Origin: Haemaphysalis longicornis
Taxonomy: Eukaryota > Arthropoda > Arachnida > Ixodida > Ixodidae
Reading direction: 5' to 3'
NCBI GenBank assembly: GCA_013339765.2
Contig: CM023453.1
Location: 29,155,868-29,219,867, forward strand
Length of the DNA: 64,000 nucleotides
Positions 37,401 to 49,400 of this stretch are shown piece after piece. The translations under genes and the position numbers were made by a program. A model generated the notes under the pieces. The model was not told the origin of the DNA, did no database searches, and saw only the letters and a program-made list of their open reading frames with translations. The first letter of the stretch is position 1; each line of letters begins with the position of its first letter.

Positions 37401-40400
37401 TTGCACATTGATATTGAAAAAGGGATACGCATTCACCATCTTTCCCCCCCTACCGCCCGCTCTCACCCTTGTATCCCTCTATATTGGTCTCCTAGATTTC
37501 AGTAGTACAGCTGGGTTGGCAGGCATATGAACTTTCCATAACTCGTGGGAAAACAAATGCATGGGAGTATGGTTTGCAAGGAAGCTGGACTGCTAGTGCC
37601 TGCCTCGCTGACCGAACCATCTTTTACTCAGCCACAGGGTTGGCTGCCTAGTGGAACCCGGGAATCCCTTCACGAATGCAAATCGCTGCACTAGAAATGA
37701 GTGCGAGGTGCCGGAAGGCGTGAGGTGGCTCATCCACTTACCGCTGCCCCTTGTCTCTGCTCGTGACAGGTGGACGAGGAGGGGCTGATGGACTACGTGC
37801 AGACCCAGTGCCTGGGCATGTCGCTGTCGCCCTGCTCGGTGCTGCACAAGACCCTGCAGCTGGGCTCGGAGCCCCCGCTGCCGCTGCCCGCCACGGGGCC
37901 CCGCCCCCCGCCAGGCTCCCTGGCCCTGCTGCAGGCCCTGGACGGCTGCGAGGTGGCCTCGGGGGCGCTCGAGGCGGTCGCCTCCCGGCCCCTGGAGGAG
38001 GGCCTGCGCACCTCCTGCCTGCACCACTGGCCCTACCTGCACTGCCCGTGCCCGGCCAGCAGCCTGGTGTCCATGGGGCTGCTGCGGGGTCTGCAGCCGC
38101 TGCTGCAGGAGGCGGTGCACAAGAAGCGGGGGCAACCAGGGCCTGTGGGAGGTGACGTACCGGGTGGCGGGGCCCCTCACCTGGCGCCAGTTCCACCGGC
38201 TGGCCGGCCGGGGCACCGAGGACCAGTGCGAGCCCCAGCCCATCCCGTCGCTGCTGCTGGGCTACGACCGCGACTGGCTCGCCCTCTCCCCCTTCGCCCT
38301 GCGCTACTGGGACAAGCTGCTGCTGGAGCCCTACTCGCCCGCCCGCGACGTCGCCTACGTGGTCGTGCTGCCCGACAGCGAGGCCCTGCTGCCGGGCGTG
38401 CGGGGCTTCTTCCAGGACCTGAGCGCCACGTACCAGGCGCTCAACCTGGGCCGCCACTGCCCGCTCTCCCGGGGGGCCTGCGCGAGGGGCTCCTGCGCGT
38501 CTCCTGCAGCCTGGCCCTGCCTTGCTCCGCCGATGCCCAGCAGGGCTCCGAGGACGACTGGCTGGGGCCCCTGGCCGAGGGGCCACTGGGGCCCCGGCTA
38601 AGGCTCTTTGCCCGCGCTTGCAAGCTCCAGCTCGGTGAGTGCGGGCTTTTTTTAACACCTCTGGTTTGTGTGAATGTGGTCACAAAATTGTGTTGCGTTC
38701 AAACTAGGGGTGTGAAGAGACTAGCCAAACTGTGCGATTGCAGTGTCTGTGAACACTTTTCTTGGCTAAGGACCATGGGGCTTTTGAAGCTCTTCTAACC
38801 GAGTCCAACTGGTGCAGTAGGCGCACTGAGGGAGCCGCGTATACCACCAGCACGGCGCTTGGCGAGCGGCGGCCGCGGCTGCGAAGTGGCGCAGGCCGGC
38901 GCCGGTTAGCTCGAGCGACAGCTTGTTATTGCTCCCCAAGGCGCAAACAAAGCTGCGTATACGAGAAATGGGTGTAATGATGTGATGGAAAGTTGCTTTA
39001 AAAATCGTCACCTGAGCCGCTTGCCAGAGCGGCGATCGAATATTCGCCGCAGTGTTAAGCCTAACGTCAGTATGCGGGCCTGTAGGTGGGCCCGGTCGGC
39101 TGCTACTACGTCGCGCGCCGTTCTCTCCGCACGGCAGCACCTGCATCGGGTCGACGACTAATTTTTGGTCGGTTGACAAGATCAGTACGTATGCGCTTAA
39201 CAGAAATTTGCCGCCGTCCGCGGAATCGGCGGTGCTACGGCCAGCTATGCTTTCGAGATAGGCGGCTGCAAACAGTGATTGTCCGTCCGAAAGTCGCATC
39301 CTCCGTGTGAGCGAAGGAGCTAGCCAAGAGGAGGTCCGCCTGCAGGTGACGTCACGACCTCCCTCGGATTTTCCACTGAAACGCTCCGTCGTGTGAATAC
39401 CCCTTTAAAGGAGTATTGAGGTTAGGATCTGGATAGAGTACTTGTTTTCAGGAGAGCTTCACTGTCCAAAAAATTGAAGGAGTAAAGACGAAAATGTCTG
39501 GTCTTGCAGGGCTGCACAGCAAGAGTCGCACTCTCGCACGAACGCATTGTACAAGAAACAATTCTCTGTCATAAGAAGTGGGTCATCGCATAACTAAGGG
39601 ACGTATAACCAGCGTCTCCCAGTTGTGGGCAACCTCTGTCACAGCTCTGTTCACCACATTGTTGGCTTTTCCTCGGCAGCCGTGCAGTCCTACTACGGAC
39701 AGAGTGCAAACAAATGAGAATGGCTCTGAAGAAGCTTTCGACACGCTCTGTTTGCTGACAGGTCCCCACCTGGCCACGCAAAGCCTAGACCGAGGCATGC
39801 TGGAGGGTCCCCCCAGCACGGCACGGGCGGAAGCCCGGGCACCACTGGCGTCTCCACGGCCCCCGCCCACCCCGGAGGCCCAAGATGGGAACGGCACTCC
39901 ACGGCCACATGATGCTGGTCAGTCAAGCAAACCATCTGAATCGTTGGGGGAGGGGGGATATTCTTTGTGTCTCCATCGATATCAAAATAGTTATGAAAAT
40001 AGCAGGGGAGGGCCTCTCTGTAAATCTTGGAAGTGAGGCCCATGGTCGTGTCGAGAAGTAGTGTGGATTGACAAGAAGAGTTGCGTCCATGCAGCACTCT
40101 CGTGTGACGGGTTTGCTGGATAACTCCATAGAAAACATCAATTTCCAGTTGACCATGGACCAAAGTCCAGTTTAATGTTAAGATCGTTTCTAGAGAGCAA
40201 AGTTGTCGGTAACTCTTAGCTTAGGGTGCAGAACCAGTGACAGTAGTAAGGCCCATCAGTGCGAACTGTGTTTGAGATGTGTTGCAAGAGGGTTTGCTGA
40301 TGGGCCAGTTGGCACACGGTACTTTGAACAAAAACAGTGCCGAGACGGTACAAAGAATAGAAAGGATGTTGAAGGGACAGCACTTGTGTACCGTGGATTT

Positions 40401-43400
40401 CATCTTTCTTCTATCTTGTCTTTGCTCTGTTGTGTTCTTTGCCAAGTTGCGGCATGGAAAGTGCGTACAAAATGGGGACTAGTGACCTGACTCCCTGGAC
40501 GTCACATTTCAGAGAATTCCCTGGAGGCTACCACGGCAACTGGTGCCACGGGGACGGCTGACGGGGTCGGGAGCGCCGCTCGCCAACCCGAGCGGCTGTG
40601 CCTCGGCCGCTGGTCAGCCCGGTGGCGCTGGCGTTCCTCCAACCAACACTGGTACAGGAGGCAGCGCGAGTTTCGTCGGTGGAACCAGTGGGCCTGGCTC
40701 GACGGCCGGAGGAGGCACCGGCGGCAGCGCTGCGGCGTCCGCGCCGGAAGAAGGCGAGGAGGAGCAGCAGCCTCCGGCGCTCGTGGTGTACCTGGTCGAG
40801 CCGTTCACGCTGGGCTCCTCCGACCCTGAAGTCCTGCGGGTGGCCACACTGGGGCTGCACCGGTGCTTCTCCCAGCTGCTCGAGTGCCTGCCCGAGCCTC
40901 TGCAGAGCAACACACACGTCCAGGTGGGCCTGGTTTGCAACACGAAAATCTCGAGCTGTACTCCATCCTGGCACAGTTAGCTATGACATAGTGCTGCTTA
41001 GTGCTATGTCAAAGGTGTAAATGCTTCCGCATTTATGGAGTGTAAAAGTGCATTTGAGGTGTTTCGAGCCTGCCAATCAGCGGCTCAAAAGCGACCTTCG
41101 GAAAATCGGCGGTAACGCTCGTTCTCCTCATGCGACGCCATTTTGAGTATGCGCAAAATACGCACAAAGAAATCAACTACAAAGCGAGCCCAAGATGGCC
41201 GCCGCATGCAGTCTGCTTCGAGTGTGGCGCGCGCGCGAAGTTCAAGCTTTTTTAGCCCGGTTTTCGGCGTTTTGCGGCTCCCGCTGCGTTTTCAAAGTTG
41301 ATTTTGAGATTCTTTCCGATCAAATTCGGCAGTGAACTTTTCGAGTAGGTGCTTGAAGGTATAAAGACTTCAAAAAGGTGTTTTTCGCAAATGCATATTT
41401 TCGCGATTTTGGACCATTTTAAGACCCGCGTCCCCCCTTAAAAGGAAAAACCTGCCCATTTCGTGTCCAGATCCTGAGCCTGGACTCTATACTCGGTGGT
41501 GGTGGTCGCACCCTGGAGGGCCTGCGGCGCCAGGAGCAGTTACGAGCGCACGCCCTGTCGGTGTTCTACCAGTGTGCGCGGCTCATCACCCACCAGTCCA
41601 ACGTCAAATCGCTGACTGGCTTTGGCCCGGCCGCGGCTCAGGACGACTTCCTCAAGGGCCGAACGGTGAGGGTTCCACATGCATTGGAGTTCGGCAGAAT
41701 GTGCTACAGATGGAGGAGAGTAAGGCTTAACCAGTGGGCTAATGGGTGGGTGATAATCGGAGCGAATTGTCCGGATCTGAATGAAGGATGCATTGTTTTA
41801 TGAAATTGGAGATAACCATTCAGCGGTCATTGGCTTATGACCATGAAGGTTGTCCGTTGTAGCCTGTGGGTAGGGTCAGACTCAATCAAATGTATCCGTC
41901 TGCAACTTTTCTTTGCCTGGAAGCTGTTGTTAACGCTATATTTGTGGTTTCTCTAGAGCTGCCTCTAATGTATCAATTTCCTTTTTAGGCTTGATGAGCT
42001 ACAGAAGTTTAACTGTGGTGCAAGATAGAGCTGTTTAGTCACTAGGTAAACTGTAAGTTTGAGGTCTGGTGTGAGGTAACCCCAACAAATATAAGTTAAA
42101 TGTGTGTAGGGTATCGTTCTAAATGGAAACGGTATGCTCAAAATGCTGTATTCTAGTGACCTTGTGCCCTATAATTACTCAGTTCTAAGCATACCTTTAT
42201 TTTGAAAAAATGCATCCCAAAATTGCGTGCTTGTTACAATTGTGTAGCAGCCTAAACCGCGCTAATGGTCGTTTATCATTATTGATGGAACAGAACAACC
42301 ACAGTAGCATGTTAGTGCGAGTGAATAGTCAGAGACTGGCCAGCCTACAGCAACACACTACACAAAAAATTGAGTAGTGCACTCAGAGTTTATCCCCCTG
42401 CGCAGTTTGAAGACACCAACTGGATGTTATTCTACACTGAAGCGACATCAAAAAAAGAAAAAAGCACTTGGGAGGTGGTTATTTTTGTGTGGATAAGGAC
42501 ATGTTGTCTGCAAAGTGCAGAGTTCACATTCAGCCTGCAAGAGGGGTTCTGCAGTGCTGAGTAAGTGCTTTTTGTTGCGATGAAAATATTAACAGGCTCT
42601 TGGCAGGATATGCGAGGGCTTTATTGCGGTGTGGGTTGTGTGCGCAAGAATACACTGCATAAGATTCCCTTGGCGAAGGTTGGATATCTCCTCTGCCTGC
42701 AGAACGGGGTGAGCCCGATGAAGGTGTGGAGCCCGCCGTTTGTGCTGGCGCCGCAAAAGGACAAGCAGACGGAGCTGGGCGAGATGTTTGGGGACCGGCG
42801 GGAGCGGTGCGGCATCCTGTTCTGCGCCTACTGCCTGACGGAGGACCAGCGCTGGCTGCTGGCCAGCGTCAGCAACGACAAGGGCGACCTGCTCGACAAC
42901 TGCTCCGTCAACATCGAGGTCCCCAACCGGTGCGTGCTCTCACCCGGGGGGTGCCTGCCTCCCTTTCAACGGGGGAACTCAACTGACCCCCACATCTCTG
43001 TCTTTCTCTCTCACTTACGCAGGAACGCGGCGGAAAAAGGTGTGCGTCCGCCGGCTCGGCCTGCACAAGCTGCTCGAGTGGGTGCTGGGAGTGGCGGCGT
43101 GCGGGCGCGCGCGGGGGGCGCGGGTGCCCAGCCCTGGAGGCTCATTGTGGGACGCGTGGGCCGCGTGGGCCACGGGGAGCTGCGCGAGTGGGCGGGCCTG
43201 CTGGGGCGCGCAGCCTGCTGCGCTACTCGCGGCGGCTGCGCGAACTGTGCCAGCAGTGCGCCGCGGCCTCCACGTCGTCCTCGGCGTCCGGGGGCGGGGT
43301 GGGTGTGGTGGGCGGCCCCTGTGTGCTGTCGGCGTGCCTGGTATCCCTGGAGCCGGACAGTGCGCTGCGGCTCTTCCACGACCAGTACACGCCGGACGAG

Positions 43401-46400
43401 CGGTTCAGCTCGGCCTGCCACTCCTGCGACCTGAGCACCCCGCAGGACGCCTCGGCCACCCACATCCTCGTCTTCCCCACCTCGGCCACCACACAGGTGG
43501 GTGGCGGTGCAAGGGTGTCTTAGTGGGGCCAGTTGCTGCGGTTCGTTTTTGTGGGTCCACCTTTTCCCAGTTTTGGAGGACCATGTTGGTAGCTTGCAGT
43601 TTTTTACAGAAGCTGGTTTCTACCAGCGGTTTCTTTGTGTTTTGTTTTTAACCTGGTTTATGGAATTGCTGCCGCACTGGCTTTGCTAAGCTTTTTTGTT
43701 GCTGTGATACATAATACTGTGTTGAGACTTTCAAGTACTGCCCCTGATAGCCTGCACGGGCACGTTAGACGCTATGCAGCAACTGTTAGCTTTGCATGTA
43801 TTGTTTACGTTATGCATGTGGCTCTGCGTGTGTTGCACATGTTATGCAGCAAATACACTGCATTGGCCCAGTTGTGTAAAGCACAGTTGCAGCCCGCGTC
43901 ATCATGTAGTGCAGTCAAATCGTGCAGCTACACATAACTAAACACAAGGCTACCTCTTGTTAGGTAAAGCTTCCCATTTGGCATTGTACAGGTGCCGTCA
44001 AAAGTAATTGGAACACGGTTTTGTAAATGTACAGGAATTTCTTCTTCCGCAAACTGCCTGGCTGCATTGGTGCGCATTTAAAGGAGTCCTCCCTAATAGA
44101 AAAAGCTTCCTGTAGACCGGTAATGGCTGTCATAAAGCCACTGAGGCAAATATTTTGTGATGTAACAAATCCTTGTTCCAGCTACTTATGATGGCACCTG
44201 TACAGCCTCCCAAATTTTTAATAATACAGCAGGAGCGACGACCTATCGGTATGTCAGCACCTTATCATGGTGCTCAGCAGCGAAGTAGGCGAGAGTACGC
44301 GCACGCGCGTAGGGCTATCAACAGTATGAGTGTTGTCTGCCACGCTGTTTCCTTGAGAGTGGTGCACCCCCTGCCACTGCATCTTAATAACTTTGTTCAC
44401 GAGAACCAGTGGTTATTTGAAGCGCGTGTGCATATCAAATTCACGTTTGATTTTTCTTTCGAGTCACTTGCCCCGCACAGCGTGAGGAATGTCACTGAAA
44501 AGATAAATAAATGTAGAACAGGACCGGTTTTATGGCCGGAATGGCCTTGGGCCGCTGCATGATATAATGCAATAAATAACAAATCTGATAAAAATAAAAT
44601 CCTGTGCCCCACGGTGCTTAGCTACCTTTGGGGGTAGCGAAACGACCTTGCAAGATAAGAAAAACAGGTGGTGTACTGCCCTGAGGAGAACAGCAGAGCA
44701 GACAACGCTCCCACAACAGATAGTTCTATATGTGTGCACGTATTGCCTATTTTGGTGGTGAACACTGTGATAAGGCGCTGACATGCCGATCGGTCGTCGC
44801 TCCCGCTATATTATAAAAATTTGGGAGGCTGTACATGTGTGTTGTGGCTGTCACCTATTGGAAAAATAGTAGTCAGCTTTGCAGCCTTGGATGGTTGTCG
44901 ACTTTATGCACTCAATCGTTCGTATGATGTACACATTGCACATATATACGTGTTGTACGGCATAATGAACTTTTTGAACTGAACAGTAGTTGAATTTATG
45001 TAAACGTATTCACTGTCCACCCTTGCCTGTCATGTGCAAAGGTGTGAATTGAGGTTGCAGTTAATTGCTAAAGGGTAACATTAGTGTACATTTTTCCATG
45101 TGTAGCCTGTCAATACATTGGGATTGAGAGAGTGCATCTCTGCTTGCGAATCACAATCAGCTGAGCATTTAAGTGTTCCGATTGGTTAGGGTATCCTGAC
45201 CGATGCCAGCCCATGTTTCTGGCTGTATTCATTACTTTTGGAAGCTATTAGCAATGCGACGGAGAATATTGTAAAGATTGAATACACTTTTTTCGTACCA
45301 GCTTGCACGAAATATTAGTGTACATACGAGTAAGGAGGGACTCGCAGTTCTTGCAGCCGCTTTCAGAACTTGTAGCCTGCTCCTGAACGCTTCAGAATTT
45401 TGAGCTTAGCTTGCGCCTCTGCAGAGCTATGTCAGGCTGATACAAAACAAGTGCTAATGTTCAATTGATAGAAGCAGATGATATGGGAAAAGTGTCAAAG
45501 GAGTTGTAAGAAATTGATGGGAAAAGGTGCCTAAGGAACATTTCCAGCTTCGTGAACCATGGCCTCTCCTAAGGCTTTTTTTTTTTTTTTTTTTTTGATC
45601 GTTTCCAGTAGTTTTTTTTTATGCAGAAACAGTTTGGCCAAACAGTATACAAGGCACACAGAAATTTGTCAAAGTTTTTTGGAAAACTGGAAAATTTTTG
45701 CAAAAATATGGTAAACCATTAGTTTTATAAACATTTTGGAATGCACATTTTTTGTGTATATTGGCAATATCCTTGGAGAAAAATTGAGCTCCTAGCGTGC
45801 GCTGTTTGTCAGCTACGAGAAGTTACTTGTGGCATTTTCAAACTTCAGGAAAGTTTTTTTTTTTTTTTTTTGACGGTTCTTTCACAGATTTAATAAAGAC
45901 CGTTTTGGCTAAAAAACGTACAAGGCACGTAAAAATGGAACTCAGTAAAAATACCTTTTAATAACGTGGTTTTCGAAATAATGTAAAGAGTTAAAGTGCG
46001 AGAACATTAACTTCAGAACAAATTCTTGGGAAACTTTAGAAAAAAAATACCAAATAAGTGTACGCCTCAAAATAATAAAAATATTCAAAAAACTGTTTCA
46101 AATATACAATGCCTTATGTGTATTAGCAATATCTTTAGTAAAAAAATTTGGCTTTAGTGATGTACCAGCTACAAAAACAGATCGCATTATTTTTTTAATC
46201 CCTGAAAGTTTTGTGGGCTGTAGTAAAAATTTTATTAATACTAAAACTGTCGGGCTGGAAAATATACAAGGCATATGAAAATACGTCTAAATAGATAGGG
46301 TTTCGAAAGAAGTAACTTTTGAGATTGAGTAAGGGGTGGAAATGCAAAATTTAATTTGTCAAAGACAGAATTTTTAGCAAGGTTTAGAAAATTCGTCAAA

Positions 46401-49400
46401 GCTATGCTTACATGTGTTCGGGAAATTCTGAGTAAAGTTCAGTCTTAGCTTTAACAGTTTTCCAGTTACAAAAAAATGACTTAAAGCCTTTGAGCTACAC
46501 GTGCCATTGGTCAAGGCAATCTACACCAGGGTCTCTCCTCAGGCAAAATGCCTACCTTCCATGACGAGGAGGCAACAAGTATTGTGTAAATGACGTTGAC
46601 ACCCCATAGATAAGGTAAATAACATTCTTGACATCCATAAACCACCCGGACGGGCTAGAGTGAATGCGGAACAAACTGGAAGGCACTGTAACTTACTGAT
46701 AGCAGGCTGCCGGCGTTCAAGGTCGTTTCCTGTGATTACCCCTCTCAGAACTAAACTCTGATGATCCCACATCATCCGCACACTCATTGTTGCTAATGAA
46801 ATCGTGCAAAATAACTGAGGGTGCAGCGAAATCATGTGATCTGCAGCGTTTGGTAGCACACGTCACCTCATGCATGCGGTTATACTGATCTGCAAGTGCA
46901 GAACAGTTTTTAATATTGCAGCTCGTTTTAAATGTCACCACCTAGCTGGCAAAGTATGAACTGCACAAAAGCAAAAGTGTACTCCAACATCCCGGCATGT
47001 GGCACCAAGAATTTTAAAATGCCAAGCTCAGTTTCGGATTCTGCGTTTGAACGTATCGACACCCATAGCTCAGTTTCGGTTTGTTCTTCCAGTTTGCTGT
47101 TCTCTGTAGCCGGTTTGGGTGCTTTAGGGAGGTCATGAAAACTGTGATAATACTACGTTGTTCTGCTGCGTTGTCCATCATTGAAATCCACCACGTGATT
47201 TTGCGGCATTAAGTAGTGCGCGTCGATCTTGCACACGCAGTCATCTTGATCTGCCTGTAAGATGCAGTTTTGCATTTGCGGCAGGTTTGAAATATCGCCA
47301 CTGAGCTAATAAAATATAAACTATGAAATCGAAAGTGTACTTCGGTAGCACCGCACATGCCCCAGAGGTTTTCAAACACCCTGTGCAGTTTAAGAATCGT
47401 GGTTCACTAGTAGCAGGGTTGAGACAGCTGCTCATGTTGCACAGTTTTGATATGATTCCGTTTTCCTGCGCCAAGCTGCTCCAGAAGCATGAAAATTGCG
47501 AAAATCGCTCCAAAACAGCCTGAAAAGCAAGGATATTGATGTTAACGTCAATTTCAGTGGCGAAAAAGGCAAAGTTGACAACATGGTTTTCCAAACAGCC
47601 CAAGTAGTGCTGTTTTTTGCAGGGACGGGGTGATCAGATCATTGGTATCGCTAGACCAGCTGAACCCTCATCTTCTGCCTTCCGGTCACCTCTCTTATCG
47701 TGGTTCACTCGCAAACAGAAAAAGAAAGGCTGTGAAATGAAGCAAATGATAGCTTCTAAAGCATGATTGGCTCTCCAGCTGTGCTTGCGAAACAACGTTG
47801 CTATGGTAACAAAAAACATGGCCGCTGGGCATAAGTGGCTGCTGCATATACGCCTCGAGCTTTGCGATCGCTGCGCCGCCTGTCGCCGCTTCTCCGCGGC
47901 GTTTACAGGATTAGCGCTGCGTGGCTGATAGGTGGTCCTGCACTATTTTGGTTCTCTTTCGCTTCTCTTTGCCTTTCCGCGCACCAAACAACTTGTTATG
48001 GTGACGTCTGTAAGCAAATTGCATGTTTAGGGCACTAAAAAAACAGCTGCCTCTTGGTAGAGCACTCGAACGCCAAAAAAGCTACCCCGGGAGGCGGTTC
48101 TGCGCGCTTCTTGGCCGCTCTTGCGGGCGTCGGCGACGGCAGCAGCATATCACCATTGTCACCTTCGAAGACGTCAGCACAAGTGAATTCTATTTATTGT
48201 CGCCTCGTTTAGACCTGATATTGGCACCATAAGAGATTGGTTCGTTTTGCAGCACAGACGACTAATGCGGCTTTTCTTCGAATATGTACGTCGTAGAAAA
48301 ATATGTTTTCAGGGGATGTGATAACCCAATAGCTGACAATAACTTGTGCCTTTTATGGGAATATAAGCCACGCGAAAATGTTAAGTACACTCAAAGGCTG
48401 TGCGTTGTTAACTATGTGCCCATTCACGCCTTATAGCAAGAACCAAGGTATAAGTTAATGAAACCACGGAAAAATGAATGATTTGCAAGTCAGGAATAAA
48501 TAGAATAGTGGTACGGGAATGAAAAAAAAAAAAACAGTGCAGCTTCGGAAATGCTAAATACGTTTGTTTAATCAAGGAAGTATTCACCAGAACAACTAGA
48601 TGCGAAATGCACTGATATTTCGCAAGACAAGGGGGGGGGGGGTGAGGAGGAGGACGCTCAACTATCGTTGTTTACAAATGCGGAGCGAAATCAACGAATG
48701 AACGTTTTAGTAATCACACACACAGGCTGCGTGTTCAGTTTCCGTTTGTTTTTCGCCTTCAACGAACGGCTGATCATATGCACTTGGCGGACGGATTTTT
48801 TGAAGAATACAGGGTAGGCAGTTCGCAAACGATACGAGGTGTCGTTGGAAGAGTTGATTGATTGATTGTAGGGTTTAACGCGCCGACGCAACGGAGGCGA
48901 TGAGGCGCGCCGTAGTGGAGGGCTCCGGATTAATTTTGACCACCTGGAGTTCCTTAACGTGCGCCAAAACCTCGCACACACGGGCTCGTTGGAAGAGTGT
49001 GGTATCTGATGAGGCCCTGATTTTGGCTTATGTTAGATTCTGTAGTCTCCCTGTGTCATATGACGATGTTTCAAAAAGTTCAGTCGCGGACGCGGATTAC
49101 CGTAAATACCCGCGTATAATACGAGGTTTTTTTCTAAATATTATTGTCCTAAATATCAGCCTCGTACTATATGCGGATCCAAACAAAAATACAATAAAAT
49201 TTCCAACGTTCCGCTTCAAGTTTTGGTTTCGGAATTGCCTCGGGGCTGCGGCTTGGCTTCGTTGCTACGTGGCTATCCAATTATAGCCCTAGCCAGTGCT
49301 AGCCACCCATTTCTTTGTTGATGGATTAGCGTTTGGTTCGGCAACACGCATGCGCTCTTGTGAATCACGCTTTGCGAAGTTCTCAGCAGTGGAGTACGAG

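Noticed and set aside
38133..38470. Reading exon 17 straight through in one frame
   Set aside because: The result is an Arg/Ala/Gly/Pro-rich string with no conservation, while the neighbouring frame gives the exact MED13 blocks.
37738..38658. A 306-codon minus-strand open frame
   Set aside because: It is the antisense shadow of GC-rich MED13 exon 17; the plus-strand protein is strongly conserved.
38800..39405. A GC-rich inserted element in intron 17
   Set aside because: Composition suggests it, but inverted ends or a duplication could not be identified.
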